NCBI RefSeq assembly: GCF_003086295.3
Contig: NC_092045.1
Span: forward strand, 26,230,890-26,294,889
Source: Arachis hypogaea
Lineage: Eukaryota > Streptophyta > Magnoliopsida > Fabales > Fabaceae
Direction of reading: 5' to 3'
DNA: 64,000 bases
In this document: positions 46,715 to 59,574 of the stretch, one piece after another
Numbering within the stretch: the first letter of the stretch is position 1
Layout: each line of letters starts with the position of its first letter
The notes under the pieces: model-generated
The model's input: the letters and a program-made list of their open reading frames with translations, nothing else
The model's database searches: none
Told to the model about the DNA's origin: nothing
Made by a program: the position numbers and the translations under genes

Positions 46715-49120
46715 TAAGTAAACAGACCTTTTTTAAAAATATAAATTGACGTATAATAATATTATTGGTCGTTAGTAAATATTTATGTTTTAAAAATTTA
46801 ATTATAACAATATTTGTATCTATACATAAATAGATATTATATTTTATAAAATACAATGTCTCACAAAATTTTAGTCATTAAATGAGTTATTATGTATTTG
46901 TATATAAATATATGTATTTTTTAATTTATTTTTAATGTAAAATTTATGTTTCAAAATGTATTTTATAAAGATGGTTAATTTTTTTTCTGTACATATATAA
47001 CATTTTTTTATTAATTATGCTAGATGTATACCAAAATCAGCGATTAAAATAAATTATTAATATAAAATATATATTAAAATATAAAAATATATTTAAAAAA
47101 ATTAAAAATAAATTAAATTATACGTATATTTATAATAAAATAACATTTTTATTTTACAGATATATTCTTTCAGGATTATAATTTTATATATACATCCTCG
47201 AAGACTCAATTCAAATCTCAGGACATTTCAATCTTCACCATCCCTCATCCCGAGCACAATTGATCTGAAACATTACTATATACCAAAGCCAGTTAGCGTA
47301 ATAACATAAACAAAATTAAAAAAAGAAAAAAGAAAAAACGGGTGGAATTTAATTAGAGGTCCTATTTAATGACAAGTACCAAAGACAGGAGAGAATGGCA
47401 TAAGAAAAGGCGAGTTATTGCTCCCTATTTTAATTTGTTGTTGGTCTTGAATTCTTGATCATGAGTTGTCCTTCCAAAATCTCTCAATTGGGTTTGGCCT
47501 TCTTGTCTCTTAGTTTATGTTCCCACATCTTAAAAAGAAGATAATAATAATATTTTCAATGTAAACCTAGTAGTCAACCAACCTAACTCAGTATCTTTGT
47601 CAGTCTCTATTGTGATCACAACAATCCAAAAAAGACCAAACAATGTGACACCTTTGACTTTCATTTCTCCTATACCACTCCCTGCATATACTTAAATTAA
47701 AAAATTAACAACTTTGATACATTCTTTATGGATTTTAACAGACAGCCCCTTCTTTTAAAAAAAAAAAAAACTAAATTTGGCTTGACTCACATGTCTTGAT
47801 GGGAATGGACTTATTTGATTAAGTATATATGTTGATGAAACATAAAACATAGGAAATTGAAAACAGGTATTGAAAGAATTTTGTAATGTAAGCAATTTAA
47901 CATAATAAATATAGCAGTTGTTGATTTTATGACTTGAACATACGAATTCAAAGTTACTAGCTAGAAAGGTGTTAACATGGATCCTAAGTTGGGTTAGCTC
48001 GCTCCTGCAGATAAGAGGAGCATAATTCCAATAAACAATGATCAGTAATAATAATACTTGCAAGAGATACTGACGATTAAGTCAGTAAAAGTGTAAAAGG
48101 TAAAAATTAGAATGCATTTTATGCATAAGGCAAATTTCATACAAAAAATTTATAGAGAATCCAAGTGAATCTATACTGAATTTATTATCAATGATGTTAA
48201 GTGTAAACTCAAATTAATTATCAATATAAAATATATTAAAAATAAATTAAATTATATATATTTATACATAAATGCATAATAATTAATTTAATGTCTGATT
48301 TTGTATATATGCATGCATAGTATTTTTAGTTTACTATTTAGTCTAAATTTGACTCAAATTTCACTTTATAAACGAACAAGCCCTTGGAAGAGAAGTACTT
48401 AGGTCACCTACTATTCTTAGGTCTAACTAAGAAAGAAAATTGTTTAATTGGCACTCACTTTTAAATAAAATAACTATACAAAAAAGAAAAGGCCGTTTTA
48501 TTATAATAGTAATAATAATGTACCATAATAGTGTTCATTTTAGGAGCAAGCGCACACTTTACTGAAAAACACATCGTATTGTGTCTAAGGCTTGCATATG
48601 AACTCGAGGAAATAAAATATTAATCATATTACGCATGAAATAGTGAAATCTATAGTACATATACATAGTTTAAGTGTTAAACAACTATTAGTGAAACTTA
48701 CGTGTTATCTGGTCCAAGACCAAAACGTTGATTAGTGGCTGCTTTTACGCATGTCTTTATCTTTTCTATTTCTTTATTATTAGCACAAAAAACCAGGCTC
48801 AATAACCACATTCAATTTCTCATTCCCTAATAAATTCAAAGACGACAGAAAGTGATTATAATTATATTTATAAATATATATTTTTTTGGTGACTTTTTTT
48901 TTTGTGACTATATTTATAAATATATATTATTATTAGGTTGATAGTTAGGATTTAGCTAATATATATTTTAACAACACAAATTAAAATTAGTATTACTAAA
49001 AGTTTTAAATATTTTATTTTAATAGAATAAGATAATATTTTTGTTCAAATCTTTGTAGCAAGTATTAATGTAATTTCTAAGGTATTTATGTGTTTCAAAC
49101 GTTTTACTCAATGTTATTCT
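46715..49120. other. Intergenic region upstream of the WOX gene
   Basis: AT-rich, no gene recognised. 47200-47760 is less AT-rich and looks like unique sequence. It could include distal promoter elements of the WOX gene, but no specific site can be supported. Confidence 0.45.
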
Positions 49121-49128
49121 ACTATTAA

Positions 49129-49670
49129 CTCAAATTAGTCTTTAAAAATAATATATTTTTTAAATTCGTCTCTAAAAAATGAGACATTCTTTAAATTTGT
49201 CTCTAAAAGATTTTTTCAATCAAATTAGTCTTTCAAATATTATAAATTTATCATATTTGTCCTTCAATGACTCTATTAATAATTTTTGTCAATGATTGAT
49301 CACGTAAAATATTAACTGATATCATACATGATACCTAATATATCTAATTGTATGCTGACTAAATATACTTATAAAAATCTATCAATTTAGACATTAGATC
49401 ATTTTGGAAATATAGTTTATATAATTGGAAAAAATAGACTAAATTAATAGATTTTGATGAATATATTTAGTTAACATCCAATTAGATATGTCAAGTATTA
49501 TGTATGTTATCAATTACGTTTTATATCATCAATTGTTGACGAAAATTATTAATGAAGTCACTTAAATAAGAATAAATATGATTAATTTGTAATTTTTAAA
49601 AGACTAATTTAATTGAAAAAATCTTTTAAAAATAAATTTAAAAAATATCCGATCTTTTATAATTAATTTG
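49129..49670. mobile_element. Foldback MITE, about 540 bp
   Basis: The left half and the reverse complement of the right half align over their entire length (for example AAAAGATTTTTTCAAT near 49207 against its complement near 49610). The two arms meet near 49400 with almost no loop. An 8-bp direct repeat ACTATTAA flanks it (49121-49128 and 49671-49678). An 8-9 bp duplication suggests hAT or Mutator mobilisation, but no coding region remains to decide. Confidence 0.82.
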
Positions 49671-49927
49671 ACTATTAATCCATTAACTCAATAAAAAAAT
49701 TACTAATAAAAAGGGTAATCATATAAAGTAAATGTTGCACGTGACAAACTTCTATAATATTAATAATATGAATGAATTTAAAAAAAATTATGTTATAAAA
49801 AATTTCAGATATTATATCTCATTTCTCACTTGATATCAATATTAATTTCTTATATCTATGCTGCTCTATCAGATCATGTTTTCCTTTAGTAAATTACAGA
49901 AAAAAAATGAAAAATTGAGAAATTCGA

Positions 49928-49929
<2 letters not shown>

Positions 49930-49977
<48 letters not shown>
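49930..49977. repeat. (TA)n microsatellite
   Basis: Uninterrupted TA run of about 24 units, some 590 bp upstream of the WOX start codon. Confidence 0.96.
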
Positions 49978-49979
<2 letters not shown>

Positions 49980-50489
49980 TTTATTAGTATTTTTAGGGAA
50001 GTTAAAAGTGACGATAATGTTAAATCAGATTGGTATTACTCACCAACTCAATGTTAATATATACAAGGTGAAAACTTCTTTATTTTTTAATATAGAATAA
50101 ATATAAAAAAATTAATTTTTAATTAATTAACATTAATTTTTTTTATAAATTTTTTTTTTACTTCTAGACTTCAATTTAAAATTTAGAATTTAGAATTTAA
50201 AATGTAGTATTTAAAGTTTAGGATTTATAATTTTAAAAAAATAAATACTTTATAAACATTGATTGACACTGAAAAAAGATTAATTTTTGAGTTGTGCACT
50301 TTTAAATAAATAATTATTTATAAAAAATTCTAATTATTTCTTATTTCATAAAATAATGTTGAAACGAGTTACTTTTTATGCTCAAAACTCAAAAGAGCAA
50401 AAAATAGTATTGAGAAATAAAAATAAATAGAAAGAAAAAAGAATAGGAAAAAGACAAAGGCAGTAGTAGTAATCTGATTTGCAGAATAG

Positions 50490-50499
50490 ATTATAAATA
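50490..50499 (+). promoter_or_regulatory. TATA box of the WOX5-like gene
   Basis: TTATAAATAA, 70-79 bp before the ATG at 50569. Transcription would be expected to start about 25-35 bp downstream, around 50525, which excludes the in-frame ATG at 50500 from the mRNA. Confidence 0.7.
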
Positions 50500-50568
50500 A
50501 TGCAGACGGTCCGAGATCTGTCTATCTGCTTCAGAAGACAAATTGAGAATCATCATCATTTGAGAGTA

Positions 50569-51915
50569 ATGGAAGAAAGCATGTCAGGCTTTTGCATAAG
50601 CGACGGAAGAGGAAGTGTTGCTAATAACAATAATAGTGGCGGAAGTGGAACAAAGTGTGGGCGTTGGAACCCAACAACCGAACAAGTGAAGGTTCTGACA
50701 GAACTTTTCAGCTCTGGACTCAGAACTCCAAGCACCGATCAGATTCAGAGGATCTCTAATCAGCTCAGTTTCTATGGCAAAATTGAAAGCAAGAATGTCT
50801 TCTATTGGTTTCAGAATCATAAGGCTAGGGAGAGACAGAAAAGAAGAAGGCTTTCTTTTGATCATGATCATGGAGGTGGTGGAGTTGGAGATAATCATAG
50901 CACCATCAATATTAATCATTCTTCTACACAAAGTAAGTATCATACATATGTCCTCTTTGATTTTTTTTTTTTTGGTGACTATGTCCTCTTTGATTTAATT
51001 TGTGTTTTTGTATTTTTTATTTTTAAAAATTCTTGAAAAAAATTAAAAAAAGAAAATAAAAGTTAAATATTTTTATTGTATTTTTATGGTTTTTATTTTT
51101 ATTTTTTGAAAAATACTAAAAAAATCAACACTTTAAGTTAAAAAATTAAATAATTGACTAATATTAATTCAAATGAAAAAGGATAAATGCAAGAAAAAAA
51201 ATACTAGTCATATATCATTTTTTTTCAATATAATTTTGAAAATGAAAATACTGAATATATAAGCAGAATAGATATTTTATTTGATTTTTTCTTTTATCAC
51301 ATTTTTTCCAAATTTGTTTTGGATCAAAAATGATGGATAGGATGAAGTCTTCTTTTTTACTATTTGAAAAAATAATGGTGACATATTATTCATCATTTTT
51401 TTACACAAAAGCTTTAGAATTATTTGGAGATGAATAGTAGTATATTTGGTTCTTTTGTGTTTTTCATTTAAGATTTATGTTGTAAGATTTGATAAGTTTA
51501 GGAATAAAAATAAATGTTTATGCTACAACTACGAACTAAAAAAATGCTATTTGTATATCAAATTTAGTCTCTTATTTTTTAGGCATCTAATTTATAAGTA
51601 TTAATTTGATTTTTGGATTTTTAAAGGGTTGGCCTAATATATATGCATATCTTTGATGGACAGTCCACTTTTTTTTCACTCAATTTGTTTCTTTAAGCAG
51701 GTTTTGCACAGCTGTATTCAGAATCAGAGAAGGTGATTGAGACTCTTCAACTATTTCCATTGAACTCCTTTGGTGAATCAGAATCATCAGACAAGCTGAG
51801 TAGTAGGGTGCATGCAAATGATCAATGCCGGGATAATAATAATTTGATGTTCTCTTACACCATGGGGGAACAAATTGATCACCCTCCATTAGACCTTCGC
51901 TTAAGTTTCATGTAA
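50569..51915 (+). CDS. WOX5: WUSCHEL-related homeobox transcription factor, WOX5-like
   Basis: Two exons, 50569-50932 and 51701-51915, with a GTAAGT donor and a TTTAAGCAG acceptor; the 768-bp intron splits a Ser codon. The product is 192 residues (Arabidopsis WOX5 is about 180). The homeodomain (about 29-93) has [12 protein letters not shown], the WUS-type [20 protein letters not shown] recognition helix and a basic KRRR tail. The WUS box is TLQLFPL (136-142), preceded by SEKVIE. The C-terminus [11 protein letters not shown] carries an EAR-like LDLRL motif (185-189). WOX5 is a nuclear repressor that maintains root stem cells at the quiescent centre through TOPLESS-type corepressors. The start at 50569 (MEESMSGF) is preferred over 50500 because of the TATA box; 50581 is a further in-frame ATG. 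AATAAA overlaps the stop. The gene looks intact. WOX7-type paralogues cannot be excluded. Confidence 0.95.
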
Positions 51916-51919
51916 TAAA

Positions 51920-52773
51920 TTAAAACATTGGGAATCTCCTTTTTGCTGGTGATTCATGATGATGGGTGCTAGGGAGAAAAAACTGTTCTTTTAAATAAAT
52001 TGAAATTATTGTATTATTATTACTTGATGTTATAGGTTTTAGCATAATTTTTTCTTTTTTTCTTTTTTAAAAAAGAAGGAATGGGATGAGGTTATGATGG
52101 CAGATTTCAAAAAATATGCATCTTAGTCTTCAAACTATTGTTTTTAATATTTACCTAGCGATCAGTGATAAGTCTTATTAGTTGCTTCTAAATTAAATTA
52201 ACATATTAGAAATTCTTGGACATTCTCCTCTCTGCATGCATGATATTACCTAGTTCAACCTTTTTAATTTATTTTATTTTAATTTTGTTGCTTCTCCGAG
52301 TATATATACTCTGTTGATTTATACTTGGATGTTATGAAATGCTTGGGGATTCTAATTCGTATCCTTTCATGAGAGATGTCACGCACCTTGGAATGCAAAA
52401 AGGATATGTAACAAATTAATGAGTCATGCCTCGGGTCTTCCTCATATCTTTGAATATAATCAACCATATACCCATATACATATGTGTATAATTAAATGGG
52501 AAAAAGATCCTCTAAACAGAAGAGAATTGTAACGTAGTAAAGTAATGAATTTGTAATTTTTATTATATGTAAATTTTATTACTTCAATTTAAGGATAATT
52601 AAATTATTTTTTTATTTTATTAATTTTCTCATTTTAAAAAAACTTAATGCATTAAATAAGTATGGTAAGGTATCTAATTATTCAAGAGTTTCCTAATATG
52701 ATATTTAAGTTATTATTAATAGAAATATTTAAATTTTTTTCTTTTAAAATTTTTTAGTAATGTTAATATGTGT
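51920..52773. other. Downstream flank of the WOX5-like gene
   Basis: Contains a candidate 3' UTR for the WOX gene (further AATAAA near 51996), then AT-rich intergenic DNA up to the copia element. Confidence 0.5.
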
Positions 52774-52930
52774 TGTTGGAAGTTTATTGTAATTTAAACT
52801 TCTGTTGTGGTCTAATTGTAATTATTTATAAATTATTAATGACTTAATCTTATTCGTTAATACTAATGTTTGATGGACGCATTAGATTTAAAGGTAATAA
52901 CACATATAAAGATGGTCCTCTTTTTGCCTC
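52774..52930 (+). repeat. 5' LTR of the copia element, first part
   Basis: Aligns with 63815-63970. It includes a CATATAAAG TATA-like promoter motif near 52902-52911. The LINE joins a few bases downstream. Confidence 0.9.
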
Positions 52931-52969
52931 TTTTTTTTTGTGACTGAACATAACACAAAGAAAAAAGAT

Positions 52970-55900
52970 CTAAGAAAAAGAGTAGTACTCCTCTCTAATA
53001 ATAATGTCTAAATTATTAGGAGGCATTAACCACTCTAGATACACCTGCTTGTTTAAAATAGCAGTCTTAGCCATTAAATCAGCCGCTCTGTTTGCTATTC
53101 GCTGGATGAACAGTAAAGTAGCTGTCCAATTGCGCTGGAGCATTTCTTTGATTTTGTCAAGCAGATCATAGTCATTCCTAATCATGATTATCAGTTTCAC
53201 ATATGACCTCTTTGCACTCGCAATCCCAAGCCATAACAAGCCCTTTCCAAATAGCATGAAGCTCACAACAGAGAACACTAGAAAGAGGTATACTGGCAGA
53301 ACAACCTTTTATCCAAATTCTCATGCTGTCTCTAATAATACATCCAAAGCCAGCTAATTGCTCATTTTCAAAAATGCTTGCATCGCAGTTCACTTTACAA
53401 ACATTCATTGGAGGTGGTTCCCAGTTATATTTCAAAGAAGAAGGAATAATATGTTTTTGGTTGATAACAACATTAGAGAAATCTCGAGCAGCATGTTTAA
53501 CTAAGTGAACAATTTTCTCCTTATTCCATGGATCATTTTGGTGGAAGATGTCATTGTTCCTATCCCTCCAAATCCACCAAAAGGCCGCTGCAAAGAGAAA
53601 CTCATTTTTGTTGAGGTTAGAACGAATCCAAGCCACAAAATCCAAACTAGAGTCCTCAACAGTCATTCCCAAATTTAAGCTAATCTAAATCTGACGAGCT
53701 TTTTGGCAAGTCCTAAAGCAGTAGTTAATATCCTCTAGAGCAAGATAACATCTCTGACAAAAATCAGAAGTAGAAAGACCTCTTTGAAACCGGTAACTAG
53801 CTGTGGGAACTTCGTTGTTGAGGCAAAGCCAGAGCAGACACTTTATCTTCTCTGGTATTCTCAAGCGCCAAAGCCAAAGCCAATTTTCATTATCATTCCA
53901 GCCAAATTTCTTCTTCAATAGCCATTCATACCCGCTTTTAGTCGAGTAGGTGATAGTATTTGAGTTTGTCTAAAACCAACCTGTTTTATCTCCTGCCTGC
54001 TTGATAGGATCAAAGAGCAACAAATCAAGTTTAACTTCTTCCGGAATCATTGTGCAAAGAATATCCCACCGCCAATGCCCATGGTGACAGACATCTTCTA
54101 ACTTCAAGTGAGAATCAGAAATGTGCACAAAAGGAACCAAAGGAGCTAGCATTCCACATGGTCACCAAGTATGATACCAAAAGGATTGAGACATCCTGCC
54201 TGTACACCAATCAAAACCATCACGAAGCTTTTCTATTGTCTTATAAATCGCGCGCCAAATGCTTGAAACATTATTAGAAAAATTGGGTGAAAAGCAAGAA
54301 CTCCCAGATAAATATTTTGCCAACATAATTCTTACCCAAAGCTTATCTTTATTATGCAATAATTGCCAAACAAGCTTTCCGAGTAAAGCAAAATTTACAC
54401 ATTGGGTATCTCTAATTCCCAAGCCTCTATATTTTTTTGGAGTGACAACTTTGCTCCACTTGACCAAATTTAAGCAACGCTCCCCCATCTTTCCCTTCCA
54501 TAAGAATTGTTTAAGCACAGAATCAATCTTTTGATAAACCAAAGTACGAAAAAGAGTCACTTGCATCTGATAAATAAGAAGAGAAGAAGCAACAGATTTA
54601 ATTAAGCAACGCTTGCCTGCTCTATTAAGGAGCCGACCTTTCCAACTAGCCATCCTATTTTTGATCTTCTCTAAAGAGTCTGAAAAAATAGATCTAGCAG
54701 CTCGAGGATGATTAAGGTTCACCCCCGAGTATTTGCCTAGGTCACTAGTAAAAAGAATATGAGAAACACCAGACAACATTTCCTTCCTTCTATTAGAGAT
54801 ATTTCTAGAATAAATAGCTTTAGATTTTTCAATATTAACCTTCATGCCTGAAGCTTTACAGAAAAACTCCAAGGTGTGCACAATATTCTGAACTTGACTT
54901 TTCTTTGCTTTACAAAAAAGGAGGAGGTCATCTGCAAACATCAAGTGAGAAACTCTATGTCCTCCTCTAGAAACAGCCACACTATCCCAAATACCTTCGT
55001 CAACTTGTTTGGAAATGAAGCACACCAATCTATCTATGCACAAAACAAATAAATATAGAGAAATTGGATCTCCTTGCCTGAGCCTTTTGCGAGGTTGGAA
55101 GCTGTCCAATCTATTCCAATTCCAAAGGATGGAAAGATTTGAGGCCTGAACACAATTCATTACAAGCCGAATAATTGGAGAAGGAAAGCCAAAAGATTCA
55201 AGAGTGTGCTCAAGAAAATTCCAATCAACTCTATCATAAACCTTTTCTAAATCAATCTTAAAAGCCATAGCTCCTTTTCTAGACTTTGTCCGCTTAAGAA
55301 AGTGAAGAACTTCTTGGGCGACAATAATATTATCAGGTGCTCCTCTACCATGAATAAACCCTCCCTGAGTTGGGCTAACAATCTCATCCAAAAATGGTCG
55401 TAATCTATTAACTAGCACTTTAGTCACTAGCTTATAAATTACATTACAAAGGCTTATTGGCCGAAAATCCTTCAATCTAGTTGGAGGGTCGCACTTAAGG
55501 ATAAGAACAATCAAAGTTTCCAACAAAGAATGGCTTAACGTCTCACCTAAGAATGCTTTCTAAACAGTACGCCATACCTCATGACCCACCACATCCCAAT
55601 ATTCTTTGAAGAAAAAAACTTGAAAACCATTCGGCCAAGGAGCTTTGAACGAGCTCATATTATCCAGAGCTTCTTTAACCTCCAACATTATTACTGGTTT
55701 AGACAAATTATCACAAGCATCCTAGCTAAGAGATGGCATAGGAATTTCTCCCATGAAATTAAACTCAACAGGCTCAGTAGAACAAAAAATATTTTTGAAT
55801 AAATGAGCAATCTCCCTTTGCAAAACTTTCAGATCATCAGACCAAGACCCATCACTGACAAGCAACCCATGAACCTTGTTAGATTTTCTTCTAAGGATGG

Positions 55901-56999
55901 TTTGCATATGGAAAAAGCTAGTATTTCTATCACAATACCGAATCCATTGATCTCTTGACTTCTGGTACCAAAACAATTCTTCCTGGGCCAAAACTATATT
56001 ATACTCAGCTCTCAATTCTTCCTCTTTGTGCTTCAGAATCGAATCATCGTCAGCTTCTATTTTCCGTTGAATACGATTCAAATAACCCTCCAATTCCATC
56101 TTTTTAATAAAAATATTTCCGAAGACCGTAGAGTTGAATTCCAACAAAGCTTCTTGGACCCCCAGCAACTTTCTATGGATGCCAAAGTCTGTACTATCCC
56201 AAGATTTCTGAACAATGGCCTTGTAATCAGGATGCGTTGTCCATGCCGCCTGGAATCTAAAAGGCCGGTTTCCTTTTTTGATAGGAACTCCTTGACATCA
56301 GATAAGTAGGGGACAATGATCAGAGTGGGAACGGCTGAGAACTTCAACAAAAACTTCTGGAAAAAGAAGGTGTCATTCTGTAGTACAGCAAGCTCTATCC
56401 AATCTCTTTGCAATTTTTTTGTTTTCTTGAATTTTACGGAACCAAGTAAACCGTCTTTCAGAGGTTGTCAGATCAAAAAGACCACAAGAATCTAGAGTAC
56501 TTACAAAGATACTACTGCGATTTGAATAGAAATTACCCCCCTTCACCTCATAAACACTCAAAATATCATTAAAATCCCCAACCACCACCCGCGGGTCCTG
56601 AATGCACAAACCAATATCAAGTAGATGACTCCATAATTCTACTCTATTAGTGGCTTGAGGGCTACCATAAACCGCACTGCAGATCCATCTTTGCCCACCA
56701 CCATCAATTTCCAAAGTTACACATTGATTCATAGCCCAAAGAATTTTACAAGAAAAATTTAAATTAGCAAAGTGGAACCAAATTCTTCCCTTGTGTCCAA
56801 CAGCATCTACAATCCCTACAGGATAATAGCCTAATCTCCCCCAAAATTCTTTCATAGTTTCAAACCCAATATGAGTTTTCACCAAAATAAAAAAAAGTTG
56901 GTTAAAATTTCCGTACCAACTCCTTACAGTGTACCCGAGACATCTTATTTGACGCCCCCTAACATTCCAACTAATAATATTTAAATGGTCAGAATCCAT
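52970..56999 (-). pseudogene. LINE ORF2: endonuclease, reverse transcriptase, zf-RVT and RNase H
   Basis: From the ATG at 56999. The AP-endonuclease domain (56999-56280) shows IISWNVRGRQ, a VVGDFNDILS block and RRFTWFRK. RT (55526-54162) shows DFRPISLCNVIYKLVTKVL, SPTQGGFIHGR, FKIDLEKVYDRVDW, RLRQGDPIS and the catalytic FADDLLLF. zf-RVT (53918-53685) has LWRLRIPEKIKCLLW and a Cys pair. RNase H (53400-52970) begins VNCDASI and includes ETDNHD and RAADLMA. A TAG before KAFLGE (near 55560) and frame changes near 56400, 53680 and 53240 make it inactive, though the catalytic residues are mostly preserved. Confidence 0.9.
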
Positions 57000-57040
57000 A
57001 AAAAATAAATTAAATAATTGGAAAGTTTAATCATTCTACC

Positions 57041-58590
57041 TCACGTTGATGGACCCCTGTCTCCAAGTGTCTCCTTATGGACTTGCACCGCAGAACCATC
57101 ATTCTTCTGTTGAGGTTGGGTCTCCAAGTTTGTTGTTGCACTAACTTTATCAAGCTCTTTTTGTACTCGAGAGTCCATTGACAATGCTTCAGTAGGTGAG
57201 TTTTGAAGTGAAATAGAACGCTGCCTTTTGTGCCCTGCTTTAAAAAAGGGAGTACTTTGATCCTTGAAAGCCACCTGAGTTGTTCCCAAAGAGCCAAGCG
57301 TGGATGGAGGATCTTTCTTTTCCTTAGGCCCCACCTTTGCATTTGATAAGGACTTCACCTTATTAGACCCAAAAGAAAATTTCTTACTCACCAAATTGGA
57401 GCATATTGCTACATTGGCTTTTTTTGGCACCACATTGTGGCCTTTACCCACTTTTTCCTTGCCTTTTCTACTAACTGTTTTGCACGAGTATCCCTTTCTA
57501 TATGTGAGTCTTGCAAATTATCATGCACAAGATCTGCTGCAACATGCTTCTCCATAATTGGAATTAATTTGGCATTAATTTTAAATTCAAAAGTTAAATT
57601 TTGCTTTTTTTTACTAGGATTTGACTATCTTCCACCATTTTCTCGTTGTTATCTACACGAAAAAGTGACGGCAAATTTTTCTCCTTCACCGTGCTTTCCT
57701 TCCCAATGCCATTGTTGTTCTCTTTCGCACATTCTCTTGTTACATGCCCAAAGCAGCTACATTTTTCACAAATTAAATTCAAGTGCTCATATTGTATGTC
57801 ATACATATGACCATCAACCTGAATTTTTTTATAACTAAAAGTCCCAAGTTAATTTGCACACATGCTCTTGCATACTTTCCCCTCTCTACAGACTTGGTGG
57901 CTAAGTCGATGCGGATCGGTTTGCCAACAGCTGACGCAATCATTTTCATGGCTCTCTCTTGATAATAGTTAATGTTTAAACTTGTGATTCTTATCCAAAC
58001 CATGGTAGACCCAACAGTATTTTCACAAGGTCTGAATGAAGAACTCCAAGGTTTAACCGCAACATAGCTTCTAGTAATCATCCACGGTCCTCCAAGGAGA
58101 ACTTTCTCTCTATCCTCCAAGAGATCAAATTTGACTAAGAAATAGCCAAAACCGACATCTAGTACCTCATATCCTCCTTTGGTTCTCCAGACACCTTTAA
58201 GCCTGTGCGTGATCGCTGTATAGCTAAATTTTTTTCCAAAAACTTTGATCACGATGACATCTTTGTAGGGCTTTGCCAATATCTCTTTTGCTTCCTCAGT
58301 GAACGTCACAGTTGGTATCTCTGAATCGCCTTGCTTACCAACTACTGTAGCCATCTTATCCCCGTCAAGAGAATCAGCAACCTCCAAAGCTCTCCTTGCT
58401 GAGGCACCAACAACTTTATCTCTGAACGATATCTGCTGACTTTGAGTCTTGTTACCATCTCTTTTAATCCCCTCCTTTTCACCTGATGCATACACCCTTC
58501 CGCTCTCCCCCTATTGCTTCCGCCGACATGGCCGGCTGCCTCGCTATGTGCCACCCTCGAAAACTCTCCCCCGCCCTCCCCACTCTCCAT
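57041..58590 (-). pseudogene. LINE ORF1: DUF4283 nucleic-acid-binding protein
   Basis: From the ATG at 58590 (MESGEGGGEF). A DUF4283 domain lies at about 58330-57840: EAKEILAKPYKDVIVIKVFG, LVKFDLLEDREKVLLGGPW and KPWSSSFRP. Then comes a CCHC knuckle (57780-57730, ICEKCSCFGHVTRECA) and a basic Ser/Lys-rich tail ending at 57041, 42 bases before ORF2. Frame changes near 58490, 57800 and 57460 break it. ORF1 proteins of this type bind LINE RNA. Confidence 0.85.
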
Positions 58591-58665
58591 TTCATGTACT
58601 CTCATGTACTCTCTCGTACTAGGGTTTGTAAAGAATTCTAATTCTTACAATCTTCTTATATTTGG

Positions 58666-58878
58666 CTTTATATATACACGGCGTCTTTTACCGTTTTCAC
58701 TCAGTGAAAATACTGAAAAACTGTCATCCTGATGAACGTCTGTAAGAAAGGAAAAAGAGAGAAATCAGTCTTAAAGTTCAACTCTACCATAACCAAAATT
58801 CATTATGCTAACTAATTCAGGTATGAAAATCACAACTTTTAAGAACCTAATTAATGCTTCCGCTAAATTAAGTTTACA
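58666..58878 (+). repeat. 5' LTR of the copia element, second part
   Basis: Resumes with CGGCGTCTTTTAC, matching CGACGTCTTTTAC near 63979 in the 3' LTR. The end at 58878 (…TTTACA) is inferred from the degenerate primer site that follows, since the 3' LTR is cut off by the window. Confidence 0.6.
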
Positions 58879-58880
58879 TG

Positions 58881-58892
58881 TGCTATCACAGC
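58881..58892 (+). promoter_or_regulatory. Degenerate initiator-Met primer binding site of the copia element
   Basis: TGCTATCACAGC matches the usual TGGTATCAGAGC at 10 of 12 positions and stands just inside the presumed LTR end. Confidence 0.5.
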
Positions 58893-59574
58893 ATGTGTTT
58901 TGAAAGTATGTGATTTTCTCTGATTTAATTATGATGTCCACAATGTTTTTGATTAATTATTTATAGTAGGATTTTAATTAAGTGGCTTTCAATTTTCATG
59001 CTATCAAAACTGTATATTTGTGATGGTATATGTTCTACATGTTTTCTTCTGTATATTTTAATTTGACCATAAATTATACTCATATATGAATTTAATCTTG
59101 AGTTTATGTTTAGTGTTGATGACAATTATGAATTTATTTTTAGTATGTAGTGTATCTAGTTTTATGAAAAATCTATAAATAATTTATTTATAGTATTAAG
59201 TTTATTTCGACTATTTACTATTTGTATACACCAAAGTGATCAAGTTATAACGTAAAATGTTAGTATAGTTAATAATGTGTTAATTAATTTTAAAATTAGA
59301 TTTACCCAAAGAAAAATCACTTATATTATTAATAGATTTGAAAGAAAAAATTTATTATTCTTGAGTCAAATATATGTATTGTCCAAAGAAGATATATGTA
59401 TTTAGCAGAGAATTTCAATCTTCAAGTATGATAAATATGTTATTTATTTGTATGTTAGTATATTATAGAATTTTATCCAAAGATAAACTATAATATGCTT
59501 TGTTATGTTTTGTAATCTGAGTAGATGATAAAATTAAAATTAATATAAGCATTGTATGATTAAATGACAGGTAT
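58893..59574 (+). other. Leader of the copia element
   Basis: AT-rich non-coding sequence between the primer site and gag. Nothing else recognised. Confidence 0.55.

Larger units (their letters stand above)
52931..58665 (-). mobile_element. Element H: plant L1-type LINE inserted in the copia LTR
   Basis: Minus strand. A short A-tail (T run at 52931-52939) marks the 3' end, and the 5' end lies around 58665. ORF1 with DUF4283 and a zinc knuckle, then ORF2 with endonuclease, RT, zf-RVT and RNase H, are arranged as in plant L1 elements. At about 5.7 kb it is near full length. Flanks TTTTTGCCTC and ATTTGGCTTT could be an imperfect target duplication, not a clean one. Copia LTR sequence continues on both sides. 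Confidence 0.9.

Noticed and set aside
50500..50568. Longer WOX N-terminus from the ATG at 50500
   Set aside because: The ATG directly abuts the TATA box, so it should lie upstream of the transcription start, and the extra residues do not resemble WOX5 N-termini.
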